This document shows, in pieces, positions 33,361 through 42,953 of a DNA stretch of 64,000 nt. The position numbers were made by a program, and so were the translations under genes. Each line of letters starts with the position of its first letter. Position 1 is the first letter of the stretch. The stretch comes from Methanobacterium_B sp963703015 (GTDB lineage Archaea; Methanobacteriota; Methanobacteria; Methanobacteriales; Methanobacteriaceae). The notes below the pieces were generated by a model. The model did no database searches, was not told the origin of the DNA, and was given only the letters and a program-made list of their open reading frames with translations. The stretch lies in contig OY969779.1 in NCBI GenBank assembly GCA_963703015.1, forward strand, positions 2,294,001-2,358,000, given 5' to 3'.

Positions 33361-35469
33361 TCAATTTTGAGTTTCATTCAATAATTTTAGCATCTCACTT
33401 TTTTTATTTGTTGGAAGTTTACAGCTTCCTGTGCTGCAAACATGTGCAGTTGCCTTCCCATTTATCATACTTTTCTTCTCAATACTTTCTGAAATGGAAT
33501 TGGTTTTATCTGGACATCTAGAATCCTTTAATATTATTGTTGTGTTCGGAATATAGAGCTGTCTTAAGTTAATCATTTCAATGGTATCTTCTGAATCTGC
33601 ATCACCAACAATGACCACACTGTAAGATGGTCCTAAGGCAAAATCAACCCCTGAAATAAATTGGGTGTGTCCAGTAGGTGATCTTTTCACAGTCTCAGAA
33701 AATACAGTTTCCAATTTTCTCGCTGTATCCATCTGATTAGGATCGTCTGTGAAATTTCCAAGTCTCAAAAGGTTTAAAAATTCAACTGAGTTCCCTGATG
33801 GTATTGCACTGTCAAAGGTTTTCTTCTCCCGAATCAACACCTTTTCTTCATCATCTGCAGTGAAGTAAAAACCTCCATTTTCTTCATCCCAAAAATGTGC
33901 CATGACTGTTTGGTTTAAATCCCTGGCATTTTGAAGGTAATCCACATCGAAGGTTGCCATGTAAATTTCCATCAAACCCCAGATCATAAAGGCATAATCG
34001 TCGAGATTTCCAGTTACTGCAGATTCACCCTCTCTGAACATGTGCATCAAACGGTTCTGCTGGTAACTTTTATTCATAATAAAATTTACACAGTTTTTAG
34101 CGGCCTCAACATATCTTTCCTCACCAAACACTTGAAATGCCCTGGAAAGAGATGCAATCATTAATCCATTCCAATCTGTAAGAATTTTATCATCCTTGTG
34201 TGGATGAACTCTTTTTTCACGCACATTGAAAAGTTCTGATAGTATCCCATCCACCTTCATTTCAAGGTCTAAAGTATCTAAACCTTTATTTCTAGCTATG
34301 CTTTCATAATCCATTTTTCTGTGCAGGATATTGTTGATGGAATCATTGGAATATCCATCATTGAAGTTGCCATCTTTTTTCACGTTGTAAATTTCAGTTA
34401 TCAAATCTGCAGAATTTTGATCAAGGATACTGTGCAGTTCATCGTAGGTCCAGTAATAAAATTTTCCTTCAACACCTTCACTATCTGCATCTTCAGCCGA
34501 GTAAAATCCACCATCAACATTTGTCATGTCCCTTAGAACATATTCATAGATTTGTTGTGCTATTTTTTTGTATTCAACCCTGCCTGTGGCGGAGTATACT
34601 TCTGTGTACAACATAGCTATTAATGCCTGATCATAGAGCATCTTCTCAAAGTGAGGTACGAGCCAATTTTTGTCAACTGAGTATCTGTGGAACCCAAACC
34701 CTACATGATCATAGATACCACCCATGGCCATTTCATCCACGGTTTTTAAAACCATGTTCAGTGAATGTTTATTTCCTGTTCGCTTCCAGTACCTCAACAG
34801 AAACATCAAACTGTGGGGTGTTGGAAATTTCTGAAAATCACCAAAACCACCGTTTTCAACATCAAAAACCTTAGAAAGTTGATCATAAGTTTTTTCCAGT
34901 ATGGTACTGTCCAATTTTTTACCCTTTGTATTGACTGACATTTCTTTGAGGGCTGTAAATATTTGATTCCCTGAATCAAGGGCATCTTTTCGTTCGTCCC
35001 TCCATATGTCCATCACATTCAATAAAAGATCCTTTAGGCCAATAGTTCCAAAGCTGCTTTCCTTTGGGAAATAGGTTCCAGCAAAGAAGGGTTTTTTATC
35101 ATGGGTCATGATAATTGTTAATGGCCAACCACCTGTACCAGTCATAATCTGACATGCAGTCATGTACACGCTGTCAATATCTGGTCTTTCTTCACGGTCT
35201 ACCTTAACTGCCACGAAATTGTTGTTTAGTAGTTCTGCTACATCAAGGTCTTCAAATGATTCATGTGCCATCACATGGCACCAGTGACACGTAGAATATC
35301 CAATAGATAAAAAAATAGGTTTGTCCAGTTGTTTTGCTTTTTCAAAAGCTTCATCACCCCAAGGATACCAATCAACTGGATTTTTGGAGTGCTGAATTAA
35401 ATATGGGCTTTTTTCTCCTTTTAAATGGTTATAACTGTTTTTGGATGTGACTATATTTCGATCCTTCAT
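33361..35469 (-). CDS. Thioredoxin-fold/SPATA20-like (DUF255) protein
   Basis: A 702-residue protein of the family typified by YyaL and SPATA20. The N-terminal thioredoxin-like domain (about residues 10-165) has STCHWCHVMAHESF with a CxxC pair, VDREERPDID and GGWPLTIIMT. The rest is an alpha/alpha barrel like N-acylglucosamine 2-epimerase or six-hairpin glycosidases (LVPHFEKMLYDQA, ILTDWNGLMIASL). Function is not settled; a redox role is often assumed. The start used is the ATG at 35469 after GAGGTG; an upstream GTG overlaps that site. Confidence 0.88.
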   Translation of the reverse strand: MKDRNIVTSKNSYNHLKGEKSPYLIQHSKNPVDWYPWGDEAFEKAKQLDKPIFLSIGYSTCHWCHVMAHESFEDLDVAELLNNNFVAVKVDREERPDIDSVYMTACQIMTGTGGWPLTIIMTHDKKPFFAGTYFPKESSFGTIGLKDLLLNVMDIWRDERKDALDSGNQIFTALKEMSVNTKGKKLDSTILEKTYDQLSKVFDVENGGFGDFQKFPTPHSLMFLLRYWKRTGNKHSLNMVLKTVDEMAMGGIYDHVGFGFHRYSVDKNWLVPHFEKMLYDQALIAMLYTEVYSATGRVEYKKIAQQIYEYVLRDMTNVDGGFYSAEDADSEGVEGKFYYWTYDELHSILDQNSADLITEIYNVKKDGNFNDGYSNDSINNILHRKMDYESIARNKGLDTLDLEMKVDGILSELFNVREKRVHPHKDDKILTDWNGLMIASLSRAFQVFGEERYVEAAKNCVNFIMNKSYQQNRLMHMFREGESAVTGNLDDYAFMIWGLMEIYMATFDVDYLQNARDLNQTVMAHFWDEENGGFYFTADDEEKVLIREKKTFDSAIPSGNSVEFLNLLRLGNFTDDPNQMDTARKLETVFSETVKRSPTGHTQFISGVDFALGPSYSVVIVGDADSEDTIEMINLRQLYIPNTTIILKDSRCPDKTNSISESIEKKSMINGKATAHVCSTGSCKLPTNKKSEMLKLLNETQN

Positions 35470-35587
35470 AGCTTTCACCTCTTTTTTTATTTAGAAATAT
35501 TATGGGTTTCTAAAGCCAATGATCAGAACAAATTCTTTTAATCTGTTCCATCAGCATAAGAGAAATTACTATAAGAATTTTAGATGG

Positions 35588-36352
35588 TTAATTAATCACA
35601 AATGTGCAACACTCATCGCCCATTGCAAAACATGTGGTTTCAATGGTTGTAACATCCTTATCTAAATATTTAGAAAAAATTGCATCTAACAGCCCGGAAT
35701 CAAAGGAACAAGCAGGTTCTCCTATTTCGGGCAGATCTTTACATTCAAAACAATCATATACACAAATTTCAACGGGATCTAATGTTTTAACTTCTACTCT
35801 GCCCAGATGTTTCTCATCCCAGAATTTTTCAATGTTTTCTAGGAATGATTCTAAATCCTCTGCTTGAAGTTCGTTGTAAAAAACATTTCCAACTCGTATG
35901 CCTGCTTTGTGAAGTATGGGATCGATGTTGATTCCATCGTTCCAAAATTCTGTTCTAACTGCCCTGAGTATGAGTCTATAAAAATCAAAGGGATCATTAA
36001 AATTTGAAATATTCGCAAAATATTCTTCAATATCAAATTTAGCTTCATTATTACTCGATAATTCACCTAAAAATTCGGCATTAATCGAAAAAATCTTCCT
36101 TCTTTTGTCGTTTGGATCTTTGATAGAAACTATCAGTCCATTTGTCACAAGTTCGCTTAGATGTTGTGAAACAGTTGGTTTGGCTTTACAAGTTAGCTCA
36201 ACAATTTCATTAAAACTCATGTTCTTTTTGCAAAGAGCATCTAATATTTTAACCTTAACTTGTCCTTTTACAACATCTACATGTTTCTTGGATGAGAATA
36301 TTTTGTAAGATTGTGAATTTTTGTTATTAGAAGATTTTTTAGTGCCAGTCAT
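35588..36352 (-). CDS. Second MsvR-type regulator (winged helix plus V4R)
   Basis: A 254-residue homologue of the msvR product at 7 kb, with the same order: an N-terminal winged helix (about residues 18-95; LDALCKKNMSFNEIVELTC and KPTVSQHLSELV) and a V4R domain with cysteines in DCFECKDLP, PACSFDSG, TCFAM and ECCTF. It has a distinctive Lys/Ser/Asn-rich N-terminus of about 20 residues. It lies 218 bases downstream of ramA on the same strand and beside mtaC/mtaB, so a role in oxidation-dependent control of methanol metabolism is possible. I see no TTCG-N8-CGAA boxes in its own upstream region. Confidence 0.82.
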   Translation of the reverse strand: MTGTKKSSNNKNSQSYKIFSSKKHVDVVKGQVKVKILDALCKKNMSFNEIVELTCKAKPTVSQHLSELVTNGLIVSIKDPNDKRRKIFSINAEFLGELSSNNEAKFDIEEYFANISNFNDPFDFYRLILRAVRTEFWNDGINIDPILHKAGIRVGNVFYNELQAEDLESFLENIEKFWDEKHLGRVEVKTLDPVEICVYDCFECKDLPEIGEPACSFDSGLLDAIFSKYLDKDVTTIETTCFAMGDECCTFVIN

Positions 36353-36570
36353 GATATCATCGTTATAATCATAATATCTCTTTTATACTATAAAAAAAGT
36401 TCTATCTTAACCTAATAACTTTTTCATGTATCAAAAAATTTTTGTATAGAATAAAATATTATTTTATATTTGTGTGTAGACTTTGTGTATGTATTATTTA
36501 TAACATAAAGGGCATTAATATCCTAAAATTTGTATTTTAGGAAATTTCAGACGTTTTAGGAGGTTAATTA

Positions 36571-38193
36571 TTAATTTTCATCACCCAAAAATTCTCTGAA
36601 TTTAAAAACTTTTTCAGGGCAGGATAATTCACATTTTAAACATGCCATACCATTGCATAGGTCTGTTTTGACTGTTGCTGTTCCATTTTCTATTTTCAAA
36701 GCATTTTCTGGACAACTTTTCATACATGTCAAACAATTGGTACATCCCTCAAAATCCGCATTTAATGTGGAATTTATTTTCACAATTTTTAAACCCTCTT
36801 CTCCAAGTTCTGCTATGTCCCTTTCGAATATTTTATGCATTTCAGGGTGTGAAAATTTTGGTGGAATCCTTTGAAATCCATATTTATCAAGCCAGTCATT
36901 ATACATCCAAATTGGCATTCCCTGTTCATAGATGGATAATTCAAGTGAGTATATCTTTTCAAAGGTTTCAGATGTGGCTAACATTATATGATTTCCCCTC
37001 ATATTCCTGGCAATTTTCTGAAGATCATTAAGAAGATCCGGGTCAATGGCAATATCCCGTGCCATTTCAAGTGAAGTATTTCCCAACTGATAAATTACCC
37101 TTGATGATTGGGGTATTTGTCCAATATTCATGGACTTAAGTGGATCAACGTAAAATCCTGAAGCACCGGCCATATAAACTGCATCTACATCGGATAGGAG
37201 AACATCTGCCTCTTCTGCAAGAGTTAAATATGCTGCTCTAAATGCACCTAATGCTTTTCCAATCATTGTTATATCTTTAGTTGATAAATAGATCCCATCT
37301 TGAAGATTTATCATGTTATTTGGACTTTTTATATTGGGGAGAGTGATTAAACCAGAATCAAGACCTAAACTAAATGCTGCTATTACTCCGGTTCCTGTTA
37401 TTCCATTGGATTTACCATTCATTTCTCCTCTTTGAACCGTTTTTCCAGTTCGGGGATCTACCACGTCACCTTCCTTAACAATGAGCTCATTATTAAGAAC
37501 ATAACCTTTCCATCCCTCACCTATTTCCTTAAAATCACATATTGTTCCTGGAGAGGCTAACTTTCCATTTTCAATCATCTGTCCCTCTATTGCTGGACCC
37601 GCAGCTGCTGAACATGTGTATATATCACCGTCAATTACCAGGGCCATTTCAGCATTGGTACCAAAATCTATGACAAGATAAATGCCTTGTTTATCCAAAA
37701 TTTCTGATTTGTAAAGCATTGCAAGGGCATCAGCACCTATTTCATGTTTGATTGCTGGGGGAATTAGTATATCTGCATCCGGATTTATGTCAAGACCAAT
37801 TTCTTTTGCAGTTATGGTTGTTGCATCCCGTGAGGGTGGGGTAATATTTAAACTTTTAATTGCATTTGATCCCCAATATGCAAGATCCCTTATTTCTATA
37901 TTTTGAAATAATGATAGTTGTATTGGATTTCCACAAACAGCCAATCTTTCAACCTGCTTTAACTCAATTCCAAGATTATTTAATACATTGTTAATTGTTT
38001 TAATCAGAAGTTTGTGTGCAGTTCCTCTACCTACCTCAATGGCAAAATGGAGGTGATCCACAACATTAGCTCCTGGCAAAGGATGTCTCAATGTAATGGC
38101 AGTAGAAATTACTTTAAAATCTTCTAAATTAATTGCCTGGGCTCTTATACCACTGGTTCCTATATCTAAAGCAATTGAATATGGGTTGTTCAT
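36571..38193 (-). CDS. ramA: Corrinoid protein reductive activase, RamA-like
   Basis: A 540-residue ASKHA-type ATPase that uses ATP and low-potential electrons to reduce Co(II) of methyltransferase corrinoid proteins back to Co(I). ALDIGTSGIRAQAI near the N-terminus and LVIDFGTNAEMALV (about residues 173-186) are the two phosphate-binding motifs of the fold. The C-terminus carries a ferredoxin-like pair: CTNCLTCMKSCP and CNGMACLKCELSCP, the second with a CX4CX2CX3C spacing unlike the standard CX2CX2CX3C. That C-terminal placement fits Methanosarcina RamA. It lies 132 bases downstream of mtaC in the same direction. Confidence 0.88.
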   Translation of the reverse strand: MNNPYSIALDIGTSGIRAQAINLEDFKVISTAITLRHPLPGANVVDHLHFAIEVGRGTAHKLLIKTINNVLNNLGIELKQVERLAVCGNPIQLSLFQNIEIRDLAYWGSNAIKSLNITPPSRDATTITAKEIGLDINPDADILIPPAIKHEIGADALAMLYKSEILDKQGIYLVIDFGTNAEMALVIDGDIYTCSAAAGPAIEGQMIENGKLASPGTICDFKEIGEGWKGYVLNNELIVKEGDVVDPRTGKTVQRGEMNGKSNGITGTGVIAAFSLGLDSGLITLPNIKSPNNMINLQDGIYLSTKDITMIGKALGAFRAAYLTLAEEADVLLSDVDAVYMAGASGFYVDPLKSMNIGQIPQSSRVIYQLGNTSLEMARDIAIDPDLLNDLQKIARNMRGNHIMLATSETFEKIYSLELSIYEQGMPIWMYNDWLDKYGFQRIPPKFSHPEMHKIFERDIAELGEEGLKIVKINSTLNADFEGCTNCLTCMKSCPENALKIENGTATVKTDLCNGMACLKCELSCPEKVFKFREFLGDEN

Positions 38194-38325
38194 TTTAAGA
38201 CCTTTTTAGTATATTTTTAAGTTTTTACTGATTAAATTTAAAAACTGTTTAGGAATTATAATTTTAATGTGTAAACTTTTTATTAAAATAAAAAATGTAA
38301 AAAAATAGGTAAATTTGTTACAGAT

Positions 38326-39150
38326 TTAAGAATACTCTGAAACAAATTCTCCAACTATTTTTGAGTAATCTTTTCTTAGGTCTTTCCATGTTTTTTTATC
38401 TTTCAAAATAGCCTCAGCAAGTTTAGGGGCATGATATGCTTCAACACCATACACGCTCATGGGAAAAGACTCTACAAAATCTTTTCTTACGGCGCCACCA
38501 CCACAGCCTATGGCAGGAACTTCGAGTCCTTCCTTCTGAATTTCCTCAACGATTTTTGGGAAAGCAGTCATGGTGGTTGTCATAAGAGCAGTTCCAGTCA
38601 TGAACAATGGATTGTATTCTTTCACAGCATTCACAACATCTTTAATTGGAACATCACGCCCCATGTCGATTGCTTCAAATCCACTGGCTCTTAAAAACAT
38701 CACAACCATGTTTTTACCAATGTCATGGGGATCACCCTCGGCTACAAATGAAACAACCGTTCCTTTGGTTTCACTTTTGTGGCCTAAAACCTTTTCACAC
38801 TCCTTGACACCTTCCATCATACCATCCCCTGCTAACATGAGATCTGGCAGGAAATAAAATCCTTTGGTATAAAGAATGTTAACTGCATCCATTCCCTTCA
38901 TTAAACCATTGTTAATTATTTCAATGGGTGATATTTTGTCTTTCAATGCCTTTTGAACATTTGCAAGTGATGCATCCCTATCTTCATACAATACTGATAA
39001 TGCTATGGACCTGAATGGTTCATCTGTGGGAAGGCTGTTTTGTACATCGAGATCTTCTTCGGGTTTAATTGCTGCACCTTCTACCTCAACATTGTATCTG
39101 ACAGCTACAAAGTTTTGGTCCATCTTACTTTCAAATTCATCATAACTCAT
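38326..39150 (-). CDS. mtaC: Methanol corrinoid protein
   Basis: A 274-residue corrinoid protein that carries the methyl group from methanol between MtaB and MtaA. It has an N-terminal helical cap (about residues 45-125) and a Rossmann B12 domain (about 130-260). GDPHDIGKN (His142) supplies the lower cobalt ligand in the DxHxxG motif, and TGTALMTTTMTAF and GCGGGAVRKDF are hallmarks of the MtaC branch rather than MtbC/MttC. The N-terminus is ~30 residues longer than in Methanosarcina. GGGAGG stands five bases before the ATG; the gap to mtaB is 12 bases, one operon. Confidence 0.93.
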   Translation of the reverse strand: MSYDEFESKMDQNFVAVRYNVEVEGAAIKPEEDLDVQNSLPTDEPFRSIALSVLYEDRDASLANVQKALKDKISPIEIINNGLMKGMDAVNILYTKGFYFLPDLMLAGDGMMEGVKECEKVLGHKSETKGTVVSFVAEGDPHDIGKNMVVMFLRASGFEAIDMGRDVPIKDVVNAVKEYNPLFMTGTALMTTTMTAFPKIVEEIQKEGLEVPAIGCGGGAVRKDFVESFPMSVYGVEAYHAPKLAEAILKDKKTWKDLRKDYSKIVGEFVSEYS

Positions 39151-39162
39151 CTTTAAACCTCC

Positions 39163-40545
39163 CTATAACTCGTAACTCTTTGGATCAAATTCAGATATCT
39201 TTCTTGAGTACTTCCTTATACAGTCATCAGTGAACTGTTCAGATTCTGTTGGAAGTGCTTCAAAGATGTTTAAAGCATGATCAAGTGAATCACGTTCGAA
39301 TCTAGTTAGATACATTTTTTTAGATTCAACAGCTTCATTTATTATGGCACCAGCTTCAAGAGCTGCTGCTCTTGCCCTTAAATAAGGATCTTTACCATAT
39401 TTTACTATAGCTTCTCCTATTCTGTAGGCGTTATCATAGGCAAGAACTAAAGCTTGAGGATCTCGATATTTATCTGCGAGTGTGTATAGATCCCTTAATA
39501 TTTTTTCCTGACCAGTTTGTATGGCTGTATTCATGAGGGCAGCTTCATACCCAGTGGCCTGCAACCACACTTCCGGTGTTGTGCCGCCCATTTCCTCCCT
39601 ATGATAAACAGATTCGTTACTCCATACATCTGTGACTGCGGCTGATAAATTCCCCATGAGGTCAGAGTGAGCACAGACAGCATTTTTACCTTCAGTTGCT
39701 ATTGGTACTCCACTTATAGCTTTGATAATTGGGTTTTCATATCCACAATCCTTAAGTGGTCCTATTGCTCCACATTCCACAGCTACTAAACTTCTTGCTC
39801 CGGCCATGGCCCTTGCAAGAGCAGCTAATGTGTGTGAACAATCTTTATCTAACAATCCTCCCGCAAGAAACATGGCCGTGTTGGCTTGTGCACAATCAGT
39901 ATCCCCTGCAGGTCTGCAATCATATTTTCTGCAAACATCAACTATTCTTTTCCACATATACTCCATATCAATGCTTCCGAGAACTCCTATACCAAAGAGA
40001 ATGGCCTTAGGATCACCCCTTGCAATACCGTAGTCAGACACGGATTTTCCACCAATGGTTTCAATTGCCACACAAGATGCCCCGTTGGCTGCACTGGCTT
40101 CGACTGATTCCATGATTTTATTGTCGTAATCGGATCCCCTTAGTCCATCTCTTTCTTCTATCCTAATGTCAGCGGGAGTTGCTAAAAGGGACACTCTTAT
40201 ATCGTACTCATCATAGTATTTTTCCAATGTCTCAGCTTGGACTTGGGTGCATTCTGCAGTCCAGTCGGGATTATTTGTCTGTTGGAAAATATGTTCCTGT
40301 TCCACCATGAAAGCAGGTAAACCTATAGCCACAGCTCTTTCACAAGCACTTTGAGTTATATTTCTACACTCCGAAACCATTCCTTCCTTTGTTTCTTCAG
40401 ATCCTTCCACAGGTGCGACTTTTATTTCAGGAACAACATAACCCGCACCGATTTGGGTATTCCAATGTTGGCTAACCGGAAATTTAGCATGGCCAAAAAC
40501 CATATCATCTGAATCTTTATAAACCATTTTTGTAAATCGTTTCAT
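39163..40545 (-). CDS. mtaB: Methanol:corrinoid methyltransferase
   Basis: A 460-residue zinc enzyme that transfers the methanol methyl group to MtaC. In the numbering from the chosen start, Glu162 (AIETIGGK), Cys218 (GDTDCAQ) and Cys267 (PLKDCGYE) keep the same spacing as the zinc ligands Glu164, Cys220 and Cys269 of Methanosarcina barkeri MtaB, so the enzyme is expected to be active. Its length matches. The ATG at 40545 is preferred over GTG at 40554. It is the first gene of mtaB-mtaC(-ramA); a TATA-like ATAAATTTT on the minus strand near 40660 could be the promoter. Confidence 0.95.
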   Translation of the reverse strand: MKRFTKMVYKDSDDMVFGHAKFPVSQHWNTQIGAGYVVPEIKVAPVEGSEETKEGMVSECRNITQSACERAVAIGLPAFMVEQEHIFQQTNNPDWTAECTQVQAETLEKYYDEYDIRVSLLATPADIRIEERDGLRGSDYDNKIMESVEASAANGASCVAIETIGGKSVSDYGIARGDPKAILFGIGVLGSIDMEYMWKRIVDVCRKYDCRPAGDTDCAQANTAMFLAGGLLDKDCSHTLAALARAMAGARSLVAVECGAIGPLKDCGYENPIIKAISGVPIATEGKNAVCAHSDLMGNLSAAVTDVWSNESVYHREEMGGTTPEVWLQATGYEAALMNTAIQTGQEKILRDLYTLADKYRDPQALVLAYDNAYRIGEAIVKYGKDPYLRARAAALEAGAIINEAVESKKMYLTRFERDSLDHALNIFEALPTESEQFTDDCIRKYSRKISEFDPKSYEL

Positions 40546-40554
40546 ATTGGTCAC

Positions 40555-40813
40555 TGTATTATATTATGTACCAAATTTCTCATAAACATTTTGAAATAAT
40601 TTTTATTTAATCATCCATAGAAATATTTAAGGTTTTAATTGAACTTTAAATAGCAAAATTTATACATTAGATTAATTGAGGTTAAAAAAAAAGCATTTTA
40701 AAGGTTAACAAAAGATTTAAAATCGAAGCTTCAATAATTTATATTTGTTCTGTACATAAAAATTATAAAGCCAAATTATCTTAAATTAGTGTAGTAGTTA
40801 CTGGAGATAAAAA
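40555..40813. promoter_or_regulatory. Divergent promoter region of mtaB and the unknown gene at 40814
   Basis: About 260 bases of AT-rich DNA between divergent genes. On the plus strand AAATTATAAAG near 40763 would place transcription near 40790. On the minus strand ATAAATTTT near 40655-40663 fits a start about 80 bases before mtaB. No strong palindrome for a regulator is apparent. Confidence 0.4.
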
Positions 40814-41374
40814 ATGTTTGTTGAGGATGCAGTTAATATTGTAAAGTGCCTTAAAGGAGTATTAGGAGTACAATTACTTTCGAAAGATGCTAAAGAGGCC
40901 CAATTAAAAATTGAATCATTTCATGAGGATGATTTTATACCTGTTATCAATGAAGGTTTGAATGAATGTTTAAATCGTGAATTTTGTTTAGTGATGTTTA
41001 AAACAGCTGAATTTAGAATTCCACCAGAACCAACTGTGATCCTAAAAACTGACACAGGGAAAATACTCGGACGCGAGCTAATATCAAATGATGATAAAGA
41101 GAAGTACTCTAACAGAAACGATGTCATATTTTTAAGCAACAACTTTATACTATTTAAACCCGAAAAGAGTAGAAATCGGGATGTTATCGAAAAACAACAG
41201 TTTATTTTACCTCCAATCCCATTTCCAGAGCTAGATGAACTTGGGGAAATATTTGATATAGTTTCAGGAACTCCATCTACAATGGGTGATGAATACATTA
41301 AAAATATCTATGATTATCCTCAAGACCCTAAAATAGCTACAGTTTTAATTGGATTTTCTAAAAAAGAAGATTAA
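40814..41374 (+). CDS. Hypothetical protein within the methanol cluster
   Basis: A 186-residue soluble protein without signal peptide or membrane segment and not recognised by me. It has an N-terminal alpha/beta part with VKCLKGVLGVQLLS and a strand-rich centre (PEPTVILKTDTGKILG), then a Pro-rich FILPPIPFPELDELG segment. It is divergent from mtaB and convergent with mtaA, so it lies inside the methanol island but on its own transcript. Only two cysteines occur, arguing against a metal cluster. A ribosome-binding GGAGAT precedes the ATG. A role in methanol metabolism is suggested only by position. Confidence 0.6.
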   Translation: MFVEDAVNIVKCLKGVLGVQLLSKDAKEAQLKIESFHEDDFIPVINEGLNECLNREFCLVMFKTAEFRIPPEPTVILKTDTGKILGRELISNDDKEKYSNRNDVIFLSNNFILFKPEKSRNRDVIEKQQFILPPIPFPELDELGEIFDIVSGTPSTMGDEYIKNIYDYPQDPKIATVLIGFSKKED

Positions 41375-41414
41375 AAAAGATAAAAATTAATTCTTTTTGG
41401 GGTAATACCCAACT

Positions 41415-42476
41415 CTACTGATCAAAAAATTTATTTCTAGCATTGATCATGGCTTCAATATTTTTAAGGGGAGATCTTGGAGCTAATCCGCAGCTAGGTG
41501 CAAGTATGTCAATTCCTGCATCAAGGACCATTTTTACTTCATTTTCAATTTCTTCTTCAGTTCCTCTAAACAGGGTTTGGGTTGTTGAAATATTTCCTAT
41601 GATCTTTGATATGGAACTACTCCCCATGGGCATGCATTTTCCACCAACCTTCTTTACATTGGATCCCTTTTCAAGTTCTTCCTTTGCTTTTTTAATATCT
41701 ACTTTCTCTTCGACACTTATCCCATCGTAACCTATTGTGGCCATGTCTTTGATTATTGGTTGGGTAGATCCGCATATGTGAAGTACCTTTTTAGTTTTAA
41801 TAACGTTCGCAAGATCTTCGAGGGCTGGTTTAACCATGGATTTAAATTGAAGTGGATCAATGAGTTCTGGAGCTGCGGTTGGTTCAGCTACACAGATGAT
41901 GTCCGGGCCCGCTTTAGAGATTGCTTCTGCATAATCCATACAGGCATCAAGAGAATTATCTATGGCTGTTTCAATTTCTTCAGGCTTAGTTTTCATGTAC
42001 CTAACTAGATTTTCAACACCTAGCAAGTGTCCGGTTAATGTGAATGGACCAGTAATTCCTACTATTATTGGAAGTGTGTCGCCGTATTTTTGCTTTAACT
42101 TTTCAATAGCATCTAGCACAACAGGTATACGACCATTACTTAAAAAATTGGCAGGTACTTCTATTTCACTAGCTGTTTTAAATGGAGTGCTTCGTATCTG
42201 GGGAGTTTTCTCTTCGTTTCCAAGATCAACTTCACATCCAAGTGCCTCTGCTTCTACTGTTAGACAAAAGGGGATCCTGGCACATTCTAGACCTACCAGC
42301 TCATAAAGAGAACTTCCAAGTGTTGCCATTTTATCAGCATCTTCATGTGCTTCTGGCCAGAAAGCACCTGTCTGTTCCATGGCTTCTACAACACCCAACT
42401 GTGTTACGCTAATTACCGGTGTTAAATCTGTTTTTTCTCCAGATAGAACTTTTAAAACATTGTTTTTCAGATTCAT
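41415..42476 (-). CDS. mtaA: Methylcobamide:coenzyme M methyltransferase
   Basis: A 353-residue zinc methyltransferase of the uroporphyrinogen decarboxylase fold that moves the methyl group from MtaC to coenzyme M, giving methyl-CoM for methanogenesis. His233 and Cys235 (VLHICGST) and Cys329 (APSCGLAP) form the HxC...C zinc site that activates the CoM thiol. Length and motifs fit MtaA/MtbA; with mtaB and mtaC adjacent, MtaA is the better name. It has its own promoter: a TATA-like ATATAATATAT directly upstream with a short leader containing GTGAGATC. Confidence 0.92.
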   Translation of the reverse strand: MNLKNNVLKVLSGEKTDLTPVISVTQLGVVEAMEQTGAFWPEAHEDADKMATLGSSLYELVGLECARIPFCLTVEAEALGCEVDLGNEEKTPQIRSTPFKTASEIEVPANFLSNGRIPVVLDAIEKLKQKYGDTLPIIVGITGPFTLTGHLLGVENLVRYMKTKPEEIETAIDNSLDACMDYAEAISKAGPDIICVAEPTAAPELIDPLQFKSMVKPALEDLANVIKTKKVLHICGSTQPIIKDMATIGYDGISVEEKVDIKKAKEELEKGSNVKKVGGKCMPMGSSSISKIIGNISTTQTLFRGTEEEIENEVKMVLDAGIDILAPSCGLAPRSPLKNIEAMINARNKFFDQ

Positions 42477-42603
42477 GATCTCACAAATATCATTTTTTTA
42501 ATATATATTATATTGGATAGATTTTGTTTAAATTTTTCTGAGTATCTTGATTTATTCATGTATGTGATATTATGCATCAAAAAAAGTTAAAAATAAATTA
42601 AAA

Positions 42604-42786
42604 TTATCTATCACATAAAAGTTTGTTTCCTGTTCCAACATTTTCTCCTTCAACTTCTCTAATAATTATGACCATGGCTTCAACTGGAAGTTTCATGATT
42701 CTGCTTGCTGTTTCAGAATATTCCTTTACAAGTTCTGCTTTTTGTTCTTTACTCATTTTTGGTCCGTCAATAGTTATTACAGGCAT
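42604..42786 (-). CDS. Tautomerase family protein (4-oxalocrotonate tautomerase-like)
   Basis: A 60-residue protein of the 4-oxalocrotonate tautomerase superfamily. The start is set at 42786 so that, after Met removal, Pro is the first residue, the catalytic base of this family: MPVITIDGPKMSKEQKA. The helix KAELVKEYSETASRIM and strand VIIIREVEGENVGTG follow the beta-alpha-beta fold; length is typical. AAAGGAG stands before this ATG. The substrate is unknown in methanogens. Confidence 0.85.
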   Translation of the reverse strand: MPVITIDGPKMSKEQKAELVKEYSETASRIMKLPVEAMVIIIREVEGENVGTGNKLLCDR

Positions 42787-42953
42787 ATAATATTCTCCTT
42801 TATCATATTTTTTTGGATACAATCAGTATCAACATCACTATAATATTGGATCGCTCCAAGATTAAATTTATTTAAATTGTTGTCCATTCATCGAAAACTT
42901 TATAGTAACCTTTTGTTAATATAATATTGACTCAAAAAATGAGGCGAGAAATA

